This document shows, piece by piece, positions 45,075-56,290 of a stretch of DNA of 64,000 bases. How positions within the stretch are numbered: position 1 is the first letter of the stretch; every line of letters starts with the position of its first letter. Position numbers and translations under genes: made by a program. The stretch spans positions 4,846,001 to 4,910,000 of the forward strand of contig NC_051106.1 of assembly GCF_901709675.1 (NCBI RefSeq), given 5' to 3'. The notes beneath the pieces were generated by a model. That model searched no databases. It saw only the letters and a list, made by a program, of their open reading frames with translations, and had not been told where the DNA came from. This DNA comes from Syngnathus acus. Lineage: Eukaryota > Chordata > Actinopteri > Syngnathiformes > Syngnathidae.

Positions 45075-45826
45075 TACTATATAGATATACTATATAGATA
45101 TACTATATAGTACATATACTTATACATATACTATTTATACTGATACGTATACATCTAGTTCATATAGTACATATACTTTTACACAGATAGATACTTATAC
45201 ATGTACTTATATTTATACTTATACTAATACTTATACGTATGCTTATATATACAAATACTTATGTATTATATATATTTATACATGTACGTACATATACTTG
45301 TACATATAGTACATATAGGTCATATACTTCTACTTCGACATATACTTATACCTACATTACATATAGTACATATATTTAGACCTATACATATACAGTAGAT
45401 GTTTGCCATGCACCTTTTACTGGACTGTTTCTTCAGGATGGAGAGATCGACTTGAAGCTCCTCACAAAGATTTTATCACCGGAGCAGGAGGTGAAGGAGG
45501 TGAGTGGATTTTTAGCAAATATCGTCTTTGAGCTCCTACTAAAGAAGCGTCCAGCTCTTGTCCACCCTGCCTCCCCTCCCAGCTAATCAAGATTTATGAT
45601 GTGTACATTAACAGCCTCATCTCCCCCTCATTCTCCTCATTCTCTCTTTCTCGGCACACCTCCGTCTGCCCCCAATTCTTCTTTGGCGGCTCTGCAGGAA
45701 GATGTGCTCTGGGACTGGGATCATCTGTTTACAGAGGTGTCTTCAGAGCTGCTCATGGAATGGGATCAAGGGGAGAGTGACGAGCAGGCTTCAAAACATG
45801 CACAAAGTCCGGACGCCGGGAACTGA
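35379..45826 (+). CDS. ift43: Intraflagellar transport protein 43 (complete, 10 exons)
   Basis: IFT43 is a small subunit of the IFT-A complex, which carries out retrograde transport and helps membrane-protein entry in cilia. Exons: 35379-35423, 35964-36062, 36168-36179 (microexon), 38841-38911, 40561-40596, 41172-41218, 44121-44193, 44785-44860, 45437-45499 and 45698-45826; total 651 nt, 216 residues (human about 213). The N-terminal half is variable, basic and acidic by turns, with RRQGGWAEE matching human RQGGWAGD. The C-terminal half is highly conserved: [45 protein letters not shown] and [13 protein letters not shown]. All exon junctions keep frame. The start ATG (GATCGATATGG) has A at -3 and G at +4 relative to AUG and matches the expected length. 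Driven probably by the X-box just upstream. No clear AATAAA follows; CATAAA at 45926 may serve. Confidence 0.95.
35964..36062 (+). CDS. ift43: ift43 exon 2
   Basis: 33 whole codons; acceptor TCACTTACAG, donor GGAGAA|GTATGT. Encodes a basic/serine-rich stretch ([20 protein letters not shown]). Confidence 0.85.
36168..36179 (+). CDS. ift43: ift43 candidate 12-nt microexon
   Basis: GATGATGATGAG flanked by AATCCAG on the left and GTAGGT on the right. In phase 0 it inserts Asp-Asp-Asp-Glu between residues 48 and 53. Skipping it keeps frame, so it may be optional. Confidence 0.5.
36180..38840. other. ift43 intron 3
   Basis: 2.7 kb non-coding, AT-rich at 36560-36780 and 37600-37920. The stretch 36980-37310 is GC-balanced and unique-looking. 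No exon or repeat family recognised. Confidence 0.65.
38841..38911 (+). CDS. ift43: ift43 exon 4
   Basis: Acceptor ATCCTCTAG, donor GGCAA|GTACGT. Encodes [20 protein letters not shown]; the RQGGWA motif matches human IFT43. Confidence 0.92.
38912..40560. other. ift43 intron 4, no gene seen
   Basis: 1.6 kb non-coding sequence; poly-T at 39428-39441, nothing else recognised. Confidence 0.65.
40561..40596 (+). CDS. ift43: ift43 exon 5
   Basis: 36-nt exon; acceptor ATGTGCACAG, donor GAAGA|GTAAGC. Encodes SSRRAADDLE; phases on both sides fit. Confidence 0.88.
41172..41218 (+). CDS. ift43: ift43 exon 6
   Basis: Acceptor CTTTTCACAG, donor TGGAG|GTAAGT. Encodes [15 protein letters not shown], matching human FRLRPQSLNGSD. 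Confidence 0.93.
41219..44120. other. ift43 intron 6
   Basis: 2.9 kb intron. A GC-rich island at about 43640-44050 contains several overlapping chance open frames on both strands but no coding support. Other stretches (41870-42700) are also unique and GC-balanced. Confidence 0.65.
44121..44193 (+). CDS. ift43: ift43 exon 7
   Basis: Acceptor TTGTCTCTAG, donor CCGAG|GTAGGC. Encodes [15 protein letters not shown] and QVAAPP, nearly identical to human. Confidence 0.97.
44785..44860 (+). CDS. ift43: ift43 exon 8
   Basis: Acceptor CCTGTAATTAG, donor ACTCTC|GTAAGT. Encodes [20 protein letters not shown]. Confidence 0.97.
44870..45410. repeat. AT-rich ACATATA/TACTTATA simple-repeat field
   Basis: Degenerate alternating TATA/CATA sequence surrounding the GATA tract and filling most of ift43 intron 8. 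Confidence 0.85.
44991..45074. repeat. (GATA)21 microsatellite
   Basis: 84 bp of perfect GATA units in ift43 intron 8. Confidence 0.98.
45437..45499 (+). CDS. ift43: ift43 exon 9
   Basis: Acceptor GTTTCTTCAG, donor AAGGAG|GTGAGT; 21 codons, [19 protein letters not shown]. Confidence 0.97.
45698..45826 (+). CDS. ift43: ift43 exon 10 (terminal)
   Basis: Acceptor GCTCTGCAG; encodes [20 protein letters not shown] and an acidic tail, stop TGA at 45824-45826. Confidence 0.97.
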   Translation, partial: EDVLWDWDHLFTEVSSELLMEWDQGESDEQASKHAQSPDAGN

Positions 45827-45925
45827 CAAGTGAATCATGTTGATTTCATTAATTCCATTTTGATACTAAATCTATGCTGTATTTCCTAAATTGTGCATAT
45901 TGTACAGTTTATCTAGCATTTTCTA

Positions 45926-45931
45926 CATAAA
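45926..45931 (+). terminator. Possible variant poly(A) signal CATAAA (ift43)
   Basis: About 100 nt after the ift43 stop; no AATAAA or ATTAAA is close. Weak evidence. Confidence 0.25.
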
Positions 45932-48265
45932 TTCACAACAGAGTGACCACTGCTGGCTTTTTTGTCGCTGACTTAAGCACAGTTTTTGGAGTTCCACTAA
46001 GAGTTCGTTTGAGGGCCTGTCTTCTGTACAGACGTCATTATCATCACCCTCATACAAGTCCAAGGTTGATAATCAGCTAAGCTGAAATCCAGTTGATTGT
46101 GTTCAAATTAACATTCCTCGTTAAGGCCTACAACCTTATTGTTATTGACTGCGCCATTGACTTTATCTTGCAGCTCTTCGATAGTAGCAACCCCTTCTTT
46201 ACTATTATCTCAAATGCATTGAACACACTTCTTATTGACACCAGGTGGATTAGCATACATTATACCTTTATATTGGACAAACAAGAACAGATGTAAGATG
46301 GCTCTTGTTCAAACTGCTCTTTTAAGTGAAAAAAAAAAGGACATAATGAGGACAGCGAAGGTTCAAGGACATCGTTTACCACGACACGTTCGTGTGGAAT
46401 TCTTTGTAACTGATGAAACGCGTCGTGTACTGCCGGCCGTGTCTATCAGCATTCAGTTTAGTCTGGTGTTGGTTCATGCGTGTGAATTTCAATGCAGGCC
46501 TCCAACGTGGGTGCACGTCTATTAGGGAAACAGTTGTAACATTTACAGATTGTGATTAGGTTTATTTCTGTGACACGGAGCGCTCTCCTGACATTTGAAA
46601 ATGCACCGCAAAACACCTCAAGGACAAGCAGTCTATGCATCTAACAGCTCAATCACTGCCCAGCTAAACAGATTTTTCTTTTTTTTTGCCCACTTGTTAG
46701 GCCTGAATCTGCTTCATCAAATCTTAACTACTCAGGATAAAGCTATCACCGCGATATTTGTGCTCTGAATATTTATGCGCTGTGGAATACTTGGAGCTGA
46801 AATGCAGCGAGTATTTCCCTATTAGACATACAAACGTTCACTCCTGCCACCTCCACAATTGGCTCATTTTGCCAGACTTAATGAATTCTGCCCATATGTC
46901 CTGAGCAGCTGCTACGTTGCCCCTTCCTCCCGCCCCCGCCGAGCTGCGAAGTGCCCATCCATGTAGAGACAACCTCTAGCTGTCTCTCTGGAGAAGGCTA
47001 AGCCTGCCACTCCAACGCTGGCAGCCGGCCGCTGCTGTCAGAGGTGGACCGCGGTCGCGGCGACGGCTCAGATTAGGGCCTGGTGGTCGCGGGACGCCTC
47101 CAATGACTGCCGTGAACATCGCTGGATCAGAGAGGGGATTAGAGAGTTGAAGAGGACGGGGGTGAGCGGGTGGGGGGGGATGCAGAGATGCTGTTTGGCA
47201 TGTGCTCTTATCCAGGTTCTCAAAGTGACCTCTCATCCTGATGCTCTCCTTTATTCTCCCCATGTTGCTTATTTTCTACAGTGTATTGGGATGCTGCGGC
47301 AGGACATGGAATGACCTCCTCTTGTCTGGGTGCAGTGAATTCAATCACATCAAAACAACAATATTTCTTGCGAGGGAGACGGCAGTTATGGCAGAAGCTT
47401 TCCGATGAACACGGTGTCACTTGTAGGTGAAGTGAGACTGAGGCCATGTTGATCATCACTTGATGGTACACAGACCGGTGTGGAGATTTTTTTCCATCCA
47501 TCAATCCATCCAATTTTTGAAAAACAAGTGTGAATGGAATCCTGTTTTTAAAATGAACTTTTATCAATATTAAACTGGATTCCCATATAAAATTTCTCAT
47601 GCATTTTGCAGAAAACATACATGGTAGAACTGACCCCTCCCAAAAAAAAAAAAAAACCTCACATTTGGTTTACTTACTCTTATTATAGCTTTTACGCACA
47701 TATTTTGAGATTGAGTGCTAATTGGAAAGCCAGAATAGAGCTAATATGCTTTGAGCTCTGCTTAATATTCTCCGGTGTTGACAGAAGTTCATGTATCCTA
47801 TCGGCTCTCAATATCTGCCTTCAATATGAGCCAAAAGCAATATGCTCTTTTTGTAATTAAAGAAAATGGGGAGATTTAATGATTGTTGGGGCCCCTCGGA
47901 TACAGAGTGACGGGTGAGGACAGACATGCTAAAGCTTGTGCAATATTAGGAACACTTCTATTCCATCAGAGGCCACGTGCTGGTCACAAGTTCGCTGTCA
48001 GTGACCCGGGCAGCACGACATCACTCAGGCGCTCGGAACCGGCCAAAACACAAGTCTGTCATGAAGGCCTGATTAGTAGTCTTAAAAAAAAAAAAAAAAA
48101 AAAAAACAAGAATGAAAGCTTTAGGATGACAAGTGAAATTTCTGAATCAGGAAGAATAATACACTGTAAAAAAATATATTTATATATTTTTTGACTTAAA
48201 CTTAAATCTTGTGGTGGATTCTCAAAGGATTCTTTAGTTAAAATGTGATTAGCTGAATTCAAGTA

Positions 48266-48572
48266 CCGTATTTTCCACACTATAAGGAGCACCTAAAAAC
48301 CTCAAATTTTCTCAAAAACCGACAGTGCGCCTTATAATCAGGTGCGCCTTATATGTGGACCAATATTGAGCCACTACAGCAGGCGTGTCCAAAGTCCGGC
48401 CCGCCAGCCAAATGTATATATCTTATATATGGACAAAGTTTTAAAATGGGACATTCATTGAAAGTGCACCTTATAATCCGGTGCGCCTTATATATGGACA
48501 AAATTTTAAAATGGGCCATTCATTGAAGGTGCGCCTTATAATCCGGTGCGCCTTATAGTGCGGAAAATACGG
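48266..48572. mobile_element. MITE copy 2, with a nested insertion
   Basis: About 307 bp flanked by TA. Ends CCGTATTTTCC and GGAAAATACGG are inverted. Same family as copy 1 (shared GGTGCGCCTTATA and CCTAAAAACCT). Positions 48373-48410 (CAGGCGTGTCCAAAGTCCGG) belong to a different repeat, similar in kind to the one at 58672. Confidence 0.85.
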
Positions 48573-51055
48573 TACGTAATCATCCTTTCCCCTTTAGTGG
48601 CGGCAGAGACAAAGGTTTGACCATGAAATACAGTCGAGCTCCACATTTGTCTTGTATTTTATTATTTTCCCTTTTCACCTCTCAGTCCTGTATGCCAGGG
48701 CCTTCATTTTTCACATGGCTGCTTTTCTTATCATTGGAGGGCCCTTTGCTCTGGCCTAGGAGTGACATAAAGGCAATAAAACACCAAACATTCTGTAAAA
48801 CACAGATGCCTCGCCCTGCTAGTGGAAGCCCTGCAATGACTCTCTGGGAAATTATGATAATAACTCAGAGGTGGTAGAAAATGGTTAGGGGGTTGCGAGG
48901 GTGGGCTTTCCGGGGCCAACGGGACAGGGCTCACCAAGGTCCTCCGAGCGTGGAGAGGTCAAGGTGGCCCGTCGGGCCTCGCCGCCTGTCGTAAACGCTT
49001 TCCATCACACAACGTGGACCTTGTATCTCGGCGAGGCAGAGGAGGCCAACACAACTCAACTGTTTGACCTGTGAAGGTCAGCAACTCTCACTTCTGCTTG
49101 AATATTTTTTTTTATGTTAAAGGAATAACATAACGCCACGCAGAGGGGGGTTGAGATTTTGGCGTGGAGAAATGAGGATGCATAGACAGATATTCGTCTG
49201 GCTTTCAGGAGAAGCTGGAAGTAGTCCCACAACACCTCTCAAGTGTGTGAATGAGAAGGAGCCGGGACAGGAAGAGAGGACGCGCTCCACCACTGAGGTG
49301 CTGACAAAGCGACCGAGGGAGACGACACTGCACCTGTTCCAACTGGACCCGCCCCGCAGGGGGCCTCGACAAAATCCCTGCCTTCTCTTCTCCTGGCATC
49401 TGTGATGGGCTGAGGCAAGGCCCGGTCTCGTCGCCTTCATCTCTCTCGCTGAATTTTTTTTTTTACTGTTTTGCAGGAGACGAGAACTGCTGGAGGCTCC
49501 ATCTGCCAAGGGCTTGCCACAGCCTCTGCGGCCTGCCTGGGGAGAAGAGTTGCCGGGCTTCTGCGACTCTGCCACGGGGGTCTTGCCGTGGTTTACCACC
49601 GAGCGGCACATCAGACGTCATCGACCAGCTGGTCAGGCGTGTAAGCAGACACAAATGACCTATCCACACACACGTACTAAAGTTACAAAATATGATTTGA
49701 ATGTTACTCATGGTTCCTGTTAGTCCCCCCAGAGAAAAGCAGGGATCAGAGCCCCCCAGTAGCACTGATGAAAAATCGTGGTGCCCTTCAGCATTTTCAA
49801 ATTGACCATCACTGACCTATAACTATACAAATTCCAGGTTATTTGGATAATTGAATAGTCCTTCTTATCCCATTTGAAGAAACTAATGCATGCATTGAAA
49901 TACGGTATAAATAAACGTCATATCAAAATGCATTTCATGACTGACATTGAATTAGGCAGTAGAAGAGTCACTCAGCTTACTCAGGCCTTGCCGGTCCCCA
50001 ACAATGACTCGCTCTCATCTACAAACTCACAATAAATATCTGGCCATCATTTATTTTAATTCTCTCCTTTCTTGCTCAGATGGAATACATTCCTAACCTT
50101 GTAGGACAAGGACACCCACATGCCTGCCTTGCCTTAGCCGCTAAATTATTCTTCATTCTTCAGGGGGAATAAAAAAGGAGGAGGAATAAAAAAGAAAAAA
50201 AGGGGAGTCCGACGTTGCTCAGACTGTCAGCTCCAATGAATAGCACGCCTGAAAACGTTGTCACTGAACCTCTGGACAAGGAAAAAGACGAGAGGGCAGG
50301 GAAAGACAGAAGAGTGAGGTGGGGTGAGAGCGGAGGACGAGAGAGAGAGGGGGGGGGAGTCAGCCGCCTCCAGAGTGATTTATTTGCCAAATCAGGACAC
50401 AATGAGTCGATTATGAGTCCTCTAATAAGAGAGAGTGTTTGGGGACTCACTAATTGGGCATGATTGAGTTGCAGTCTGGGAGCCGGCGAAAAGGGAACCT
50501 CGTCGGCGGCTGTCATGCAATCATCAGCTAATCAGAGCTTTGAAATTAAAACTGCGTGTTTAGGGTAGAGGACGGGATAATGGCGGGGACCTGCATGAGC
50601 TGTGCGGCTTCCATTCTGTGCCTCTTACATGTGTGTTTTGTTGTGTGCGTGTGTTTCTTTGTGTGTTTGGCCCTCTCATTCCTGTCTGTGGCCTACTCTG
50701 GTCTTGATGAGGACAGTGAAGTAGCTGTAATCATTGCAACCCTTGTGCTAATACTGTAGAAATTGTGTTTGTGTGTGTGTATGTGTGTCCACAGCTCTGC
50801 GGGATTTGACATATGATTTGTGTGCACGTGTTCCTTGAGTAATTTAACAAATCTAATAAAATTATTTCAATTAAGGCGGCACAACAATATGCAAATTTAT
50901 ATTTGCACTTTGCAATGTTATGTCGTGTCAAAAATAATTCAAAGCGTAATTTGGCAACAGGATGTACAGGATTCAATTGTTTTAGGTAATGTGACTCACT
51001 GGAAAACAAAAATTTAAAGTTTTCATTGAGAACACATTATGGTCCAGCAATTTAC

Positions 51056-51091
<36 letters not shown>
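51056..51091. repeat. (TAT)n microsatellite
   Basis: Twelve TAT/TTA trinucleotide units. Confidence 0.95.
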
Positions 51092-54000
51092 CAACAACAG
51101 TAAAGTTATGTTTTAGGTGCACTAGAATCAGGTATTGGTTGGTTTAAAGTTTAAACTAACCAATACAAACAGTATTAGGCATTTAAAAAAAAATCGAATA
51201 CCGTTTAAAAATGTAAAGTTTAAAACGGCTCCACAAAAGCTTAGTTAAATGGAAAAAAGACTGACTTTTCTTAGATCTGTATCACAAAACTGTGCTGAGA
51301 TGGGCTTTTTACCTGGAGTGGTTATGTTTACTGAATACCGCTAGGGGGCAGTGTTTATCTGCAATGTGACGCAAGCATAACAAGACTGCTAATTACAGTC
51401 CTGTGACCATTCTGGAATATGATGTCAAATAAGTGGGATCTGGACCACATTGTAACATTAAAGAAAAAAAAAGTTATTATTATTAGGTATTACTGCTGGT
51501 GCTAATTTTAAACAGTGTTGTAACAATTTAGACTACTGCATATATATGCATGTATATGTATTTGTATATGTATGCATATAGGTATACTTATGTGTATATG
51601 CATACGCCAAATGCTTGACGTATCCATATTTGCACTTATGAAATTATTTTATTATCTCAAGTCATATTTGATAACACTTGAGCTTCAATTGACGCTGTAG
51701 GTTGTGCGGAAAGAGAAGAAAAAAAGTCTGTTTGTGTCTCATAAGTTCGAAACAGAATAATATTTGACCCATTCATAAACACACATTTGTCCTAATTCTC
51801 GGTTTCTTGGGTTTTCGTTTTGTCATCATGATTTTTCTTTTAATTTATGCATCAAACATCAATAGATTATATATTCAATCTTCAATCTGTCATAAATGAC
51901 AAAACGTTTTTGGAGAATGTTAAATGTATGTAGTTTTCTGAAAATCGTTATTTCAGACTCCCACTTTACAATATGAAACATATGCCATCCTGTAATCGTA
52001 ATATTCTAATAAACAAAAGCCTTCAGATGCCTTAGTCAAATGGCATTGATCTTGAGATCGGGTGCAGAAGTTTCTCAATGACATTTGATATTTGAAAATA
52101 ACATTGATTCTGTTTCCTGTCTCTGTCCACAAATGAGTCGCCAAACAAGCCAATGCACACAGTAGGCTACTTCCCTCCAATCCCCTTAAGGCCTTGTCTA
52201 ATTGTGAATGCGCTGTACATCTTAAAACGGGCTCACTATAAAAATCCGGAGTGGGTTTAGGCATAAATGGGATTAATTCCCAAAGAATGTCCTTTGCTCT
52301 TCCTCCCATAATTTCATTTGCAGGGTCCACAGGATGAATAGCCAAGCAGGCAGCCATGTGGAACCGGAGGACAGCCTTGCGGGGCCCGCGCTGCCGCACC
52401 GCAGCCTTCAGGTTACGTTACCTTGATAATGTCACAGCTGCAGAAGCACAACGCCCACCGTACAGGACACGGGAAATCCAATTATCCATCTCCTAATGTG
52501 TGGGAATTTTATGCTCTCATTCCTTAGACTGTGGTTACCCATCTGCCCCGGGGCCATCCTACCTGAGAGAGATTCTTGCTGTTTTTCCAGGTGAGCATTT
52601 TTTTTTCTCTCAAATATCATTTGTAAATCAATGTTAAAAGAAGGTTAGACTCTGTGGATTCAAATGTAACAATTTGAGTAAAATTATTAAAATGAGATAT
52701 GGTTATGATACGAGCAGCTTTTAAATTGGGAGGATTTTAATGGCTGGATGCAATCTGGCATGTAAACAAGAGCAAGTCTGAATTGTCTTGTCATCAGCTG
52801 CACCTTTGTGTTGGTTGCACCCATTCCCTCCCTCCACCTACCCAGAAGTATTTTTGATTCAATTAAAAGGGAGGGGCTGCATCAAGATGACAGTACACAA
52901 ATTGAACATAAGCGAGCACGATTCTCTCCATGAAGATGGAGGGAATCACACATCATGAAAGCAAATAGCAACGGGGCTCGGTCATCACGACGTTGAACCG
53001 AATCGCAAAGTTACATCGATATTGATGTGTTGAGCAAAGTAGTTTTCATTCTCCGTCAAAATATGGAGGCCTAACTCCACCTTAAGACCCCCTCCCCCCA
53101 TGAGACCCATTAATAAGCGGTAAAGACAGATGAGCCCCTCTCATGCCAAGCAGGTTGCCTCAATTGGATTAGTCAAGTTGACATAGCGATGGATAGCTGT
53201 CTATGAGCCAAGCGGCCGTTAACTGGACCAATACGCCGATAGGACTTCACAACAAAACAGCCTCGGGATCCCACGCCGACAGTCGGCGGTTGTTTCGAGG
53301 GCATTAAAGGTGCACTGACATGCTAATGAGCAATAAACATTTATCAGCAGCAAGCTATGTGATTTAATAGCTGACATCTTTAATAGCAAGTGGCACCTGA
53401 GCTCTTTTCCCCAATTGCTTTTATTGTTGAAACTACTAATATCGCCTCCTCGGACGAGCGGGGTGTCAATTGCTGTCACCATGCACTTTATGAATGGCGG
53501 AAAAAGCCGCACACTGCTGGCACGCGTCCGAGCCAATTGCTGATGTCATTGTTCCGCGAAAAAGGCAATGACGGCCACTGTGGATGTCGGCGATGGACCC
53601 CGCAAGTGTACAAATGGGCACGGGTGTGACTAGCTGGTGAAATGTTATCAATCACCGCATGTCCCCAAGAGGGTTTGGCGGAAGGGAGCTGTTGGCGTTT
53701 GTGTTTCTGATCCATATAAAAAGCAGTGAGATGTATTAGAGCAGATGAGCGAGGGGCCTGGTTGTGACACTTGACTGACAGCTCATTTGACAAGCTCGGG
53801 AAAGTGTGCAGGCAACTTCCAATCTAATCTAATGCTGCCGAAGGAAAGGAATTGCGTTGTGAGATTCTCATGTTCAGGACAACACGAATAAATGGGCGGA
53901 ATATGAAGTGGATGCATCCCCCCCCTCCTCCCTCGCCCCTCAGTTGAAAAAATTCCAGGGGAGTCAGACTCTGTCATGGAGACCTCCTGATCTGTGAGGC

Positions 54001-56199
54001 GCCCCCTCAATCCACTTAGTTGTAGTGAATCAGGTTTCAAGAGAGATGGGAAAAAAGACATCAGCCCCTCCTTCTCAAAGTCATATCTGTGGGTAAACAA
54101 AAACATTTTGGTATCATGCATTATCAATCAGCGGTCTCACGGGGCTTTCCGAACAGGTGAGCTTTGTCATTCAATCGTTGGGTCCTTCTGGAATAACATA
54201 TCTTTGGCGACAATATCAAGATAGATCATCTTCTCTTTTGGCTTCTTCAGTATCTCTCATAAGACCTTTGCAAAATCTTTTAGTCGGAAATACTAAAAAA
54301 AAAGTTAAGCATGGCATTACGATGACCCTCAGAATGATCAATCAGAGATAGCTAATTAGCCATTTTACAGACACTTACTCAGTCCTTTTTATTTTGCCCC
54401 ATCTATAATCTCAAAACGATGAGCCTTTCTCCCTTTTGCTACATCTGAAAATTATTAGCTCTTCTCTGAAACTGTACCACCTAGAAAAATACTTGGATCA
54501 TCGATGCCACCATAATGTAAAGCAGTAATCGAAACCGCGAGAGATTTTATTCCTAAAAAATATTTTTTTATTTCATTATAAACCATTGTAACCTTCACGC
54601 ATAGTTTGAACATTAACATTGCACCTAAATATATTAAAAAGTATTTAATAGTTACTTCATTAAATGTATTGCACAATAAAGTTACTACAAATTGTAACTA
54701 AACAAAATGCTAATGTATTTTCCTAAAATATTAAATACAACTAAACTGTAACCTTAGGCTGTGATTCTTTGGACTACCTCTCGAGGTCGTCCCTACGCCG
54801 CACTTTGAGAATAACTTCTCTAAAAAAGACGCAAAATCAAAACTATTGATTTGGCCACTTGACTTCCCCAAGTTGAACGTAAACACTCGTCTCAACTCAC
54901 CTTCCCCAAACTGGACAATGGCTTTGTTTCCAGTCCACACTTGAGTTTTTGCGCCATTCTCATTTTTCCCCGTTAACGCCGTGGAACCCCCTAAGAGCGT
55001 TCCTATTGTCTAGGTGATCATTAAAATTTATAGCAAGCTGACTTCATCCAGCTTGCGAGGCGGCACTGGCATAAGTCATAATTATGCCATGACACTCTAA
55101 GACGGAGTGTCCACTCGCCCAGGCCAGTTAAATGACATAATTAGCCCAGTAAGAGGCGAACGCTCCAGATTGGATAAGTTATTAAATGTTTGGATGAACC
55201 TTAGCTCCATTTCCCTATCTATTGCTGTCTCCCTCCTCCCCCTCCCCCTCCTCTTCTTCCTCCATTAGCCCATTAGCAGTTATATGATACTATATGCTGA
55301 TGGGGCAGTGGACAGCCAAAGTGGGTAAATTAAGCCTGACCACCGCACGTGTTATGAACTGCTCTTATGAGGAGCCATTGAAGGACACTGGCAGACTTTG
55401 AGCATATTACCGAGATACACGCACGGGCCCGTTTGTAAAGATATTTCCGACACGGCGCTTTATAATGATTGAATTCTCGGAGAGCTGCAGTTCTCTCTCG
55501 CTATGCCGTGAAACTATGGAAAGTAATTGCACAGTGCCTGGAGCGGGTCAAACCGGCAAACATGTCAAACGTAACCCATCAGATTGCTCAATCTGTCCCC
55601 TGTTAAGCTATAATGGAAGGGCGAGCAGTCAGGCTGACAGCGTGCCCGCCGCCGGGCCCTTGAGCCGCCGTGTGTGCGTCGCGCTCCACCAGAGGGTCTC
55701 ACCAAGCGTGACTGTGTGTTATTCACACTGACGAGTTCCACTGTTCACTGTCACCTCTCATTGCGAGGGGAAATCAGCCTGTGGTGAGAGAGAGCAGTGT
55801 GGCCAGGAGATGGTGGTGGGGGAGGCCCCGTCGCAAGGGCTGGGCATTTCGGCAAACTATTGTGTGCTTTTAACTCCTTTCCAGACACTCAATAAAATCC
55901 TGACCGCTCAAATTTTGAGGGTATTTAGATTTATTGTTGAGGGGGGCTGTGCACCCTCCCCCCAAATAAAATGGACTAGACGCGCCCGTGTCAGCAACTC
56001 TAATTTATTCATGGTGCTCCATGTACGTATATTTCTGTAGGTCTACTCTACAATATAATTTAGTTTTGGTCGACAAAGATAGCATGATGGCAAATAAAGT
56101 GCAGTATTTAGAAGTTTTTTGGGGTTTTGGTAGTTTTTAAGGATTCACCACCACATTAAAATCATCTAATGCAAAAAATAGATTTTTCCTTGACAGGTG

Positions 56200-56290
56200 G
56201 ATGTTTCTTATTTCCCAAATTCATACACAATTTGAGAACATTAGTTCCAGTACCAGTTCACGGCCTGGTGTTTGGGGACCGCTACGCTAA
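56200..56290. repeat. Fragment resembling a hAT-type repeat end
   Basis: CCAGTACCAGTTCACGGCCT followed by GGTGTTTGGGGACCGCTAC resembles GGTACCGGTCCGCGGCCCGGTGGTTGGGGACC repeats in fish. Degenerate; recognised from memory of the motif. Confidence 0.4.

Noticed and set aside
49117-49611. 164-codon minus-strand open frame
   Set aside because: No recognisable protein features; overlapping frames are open on both strands.
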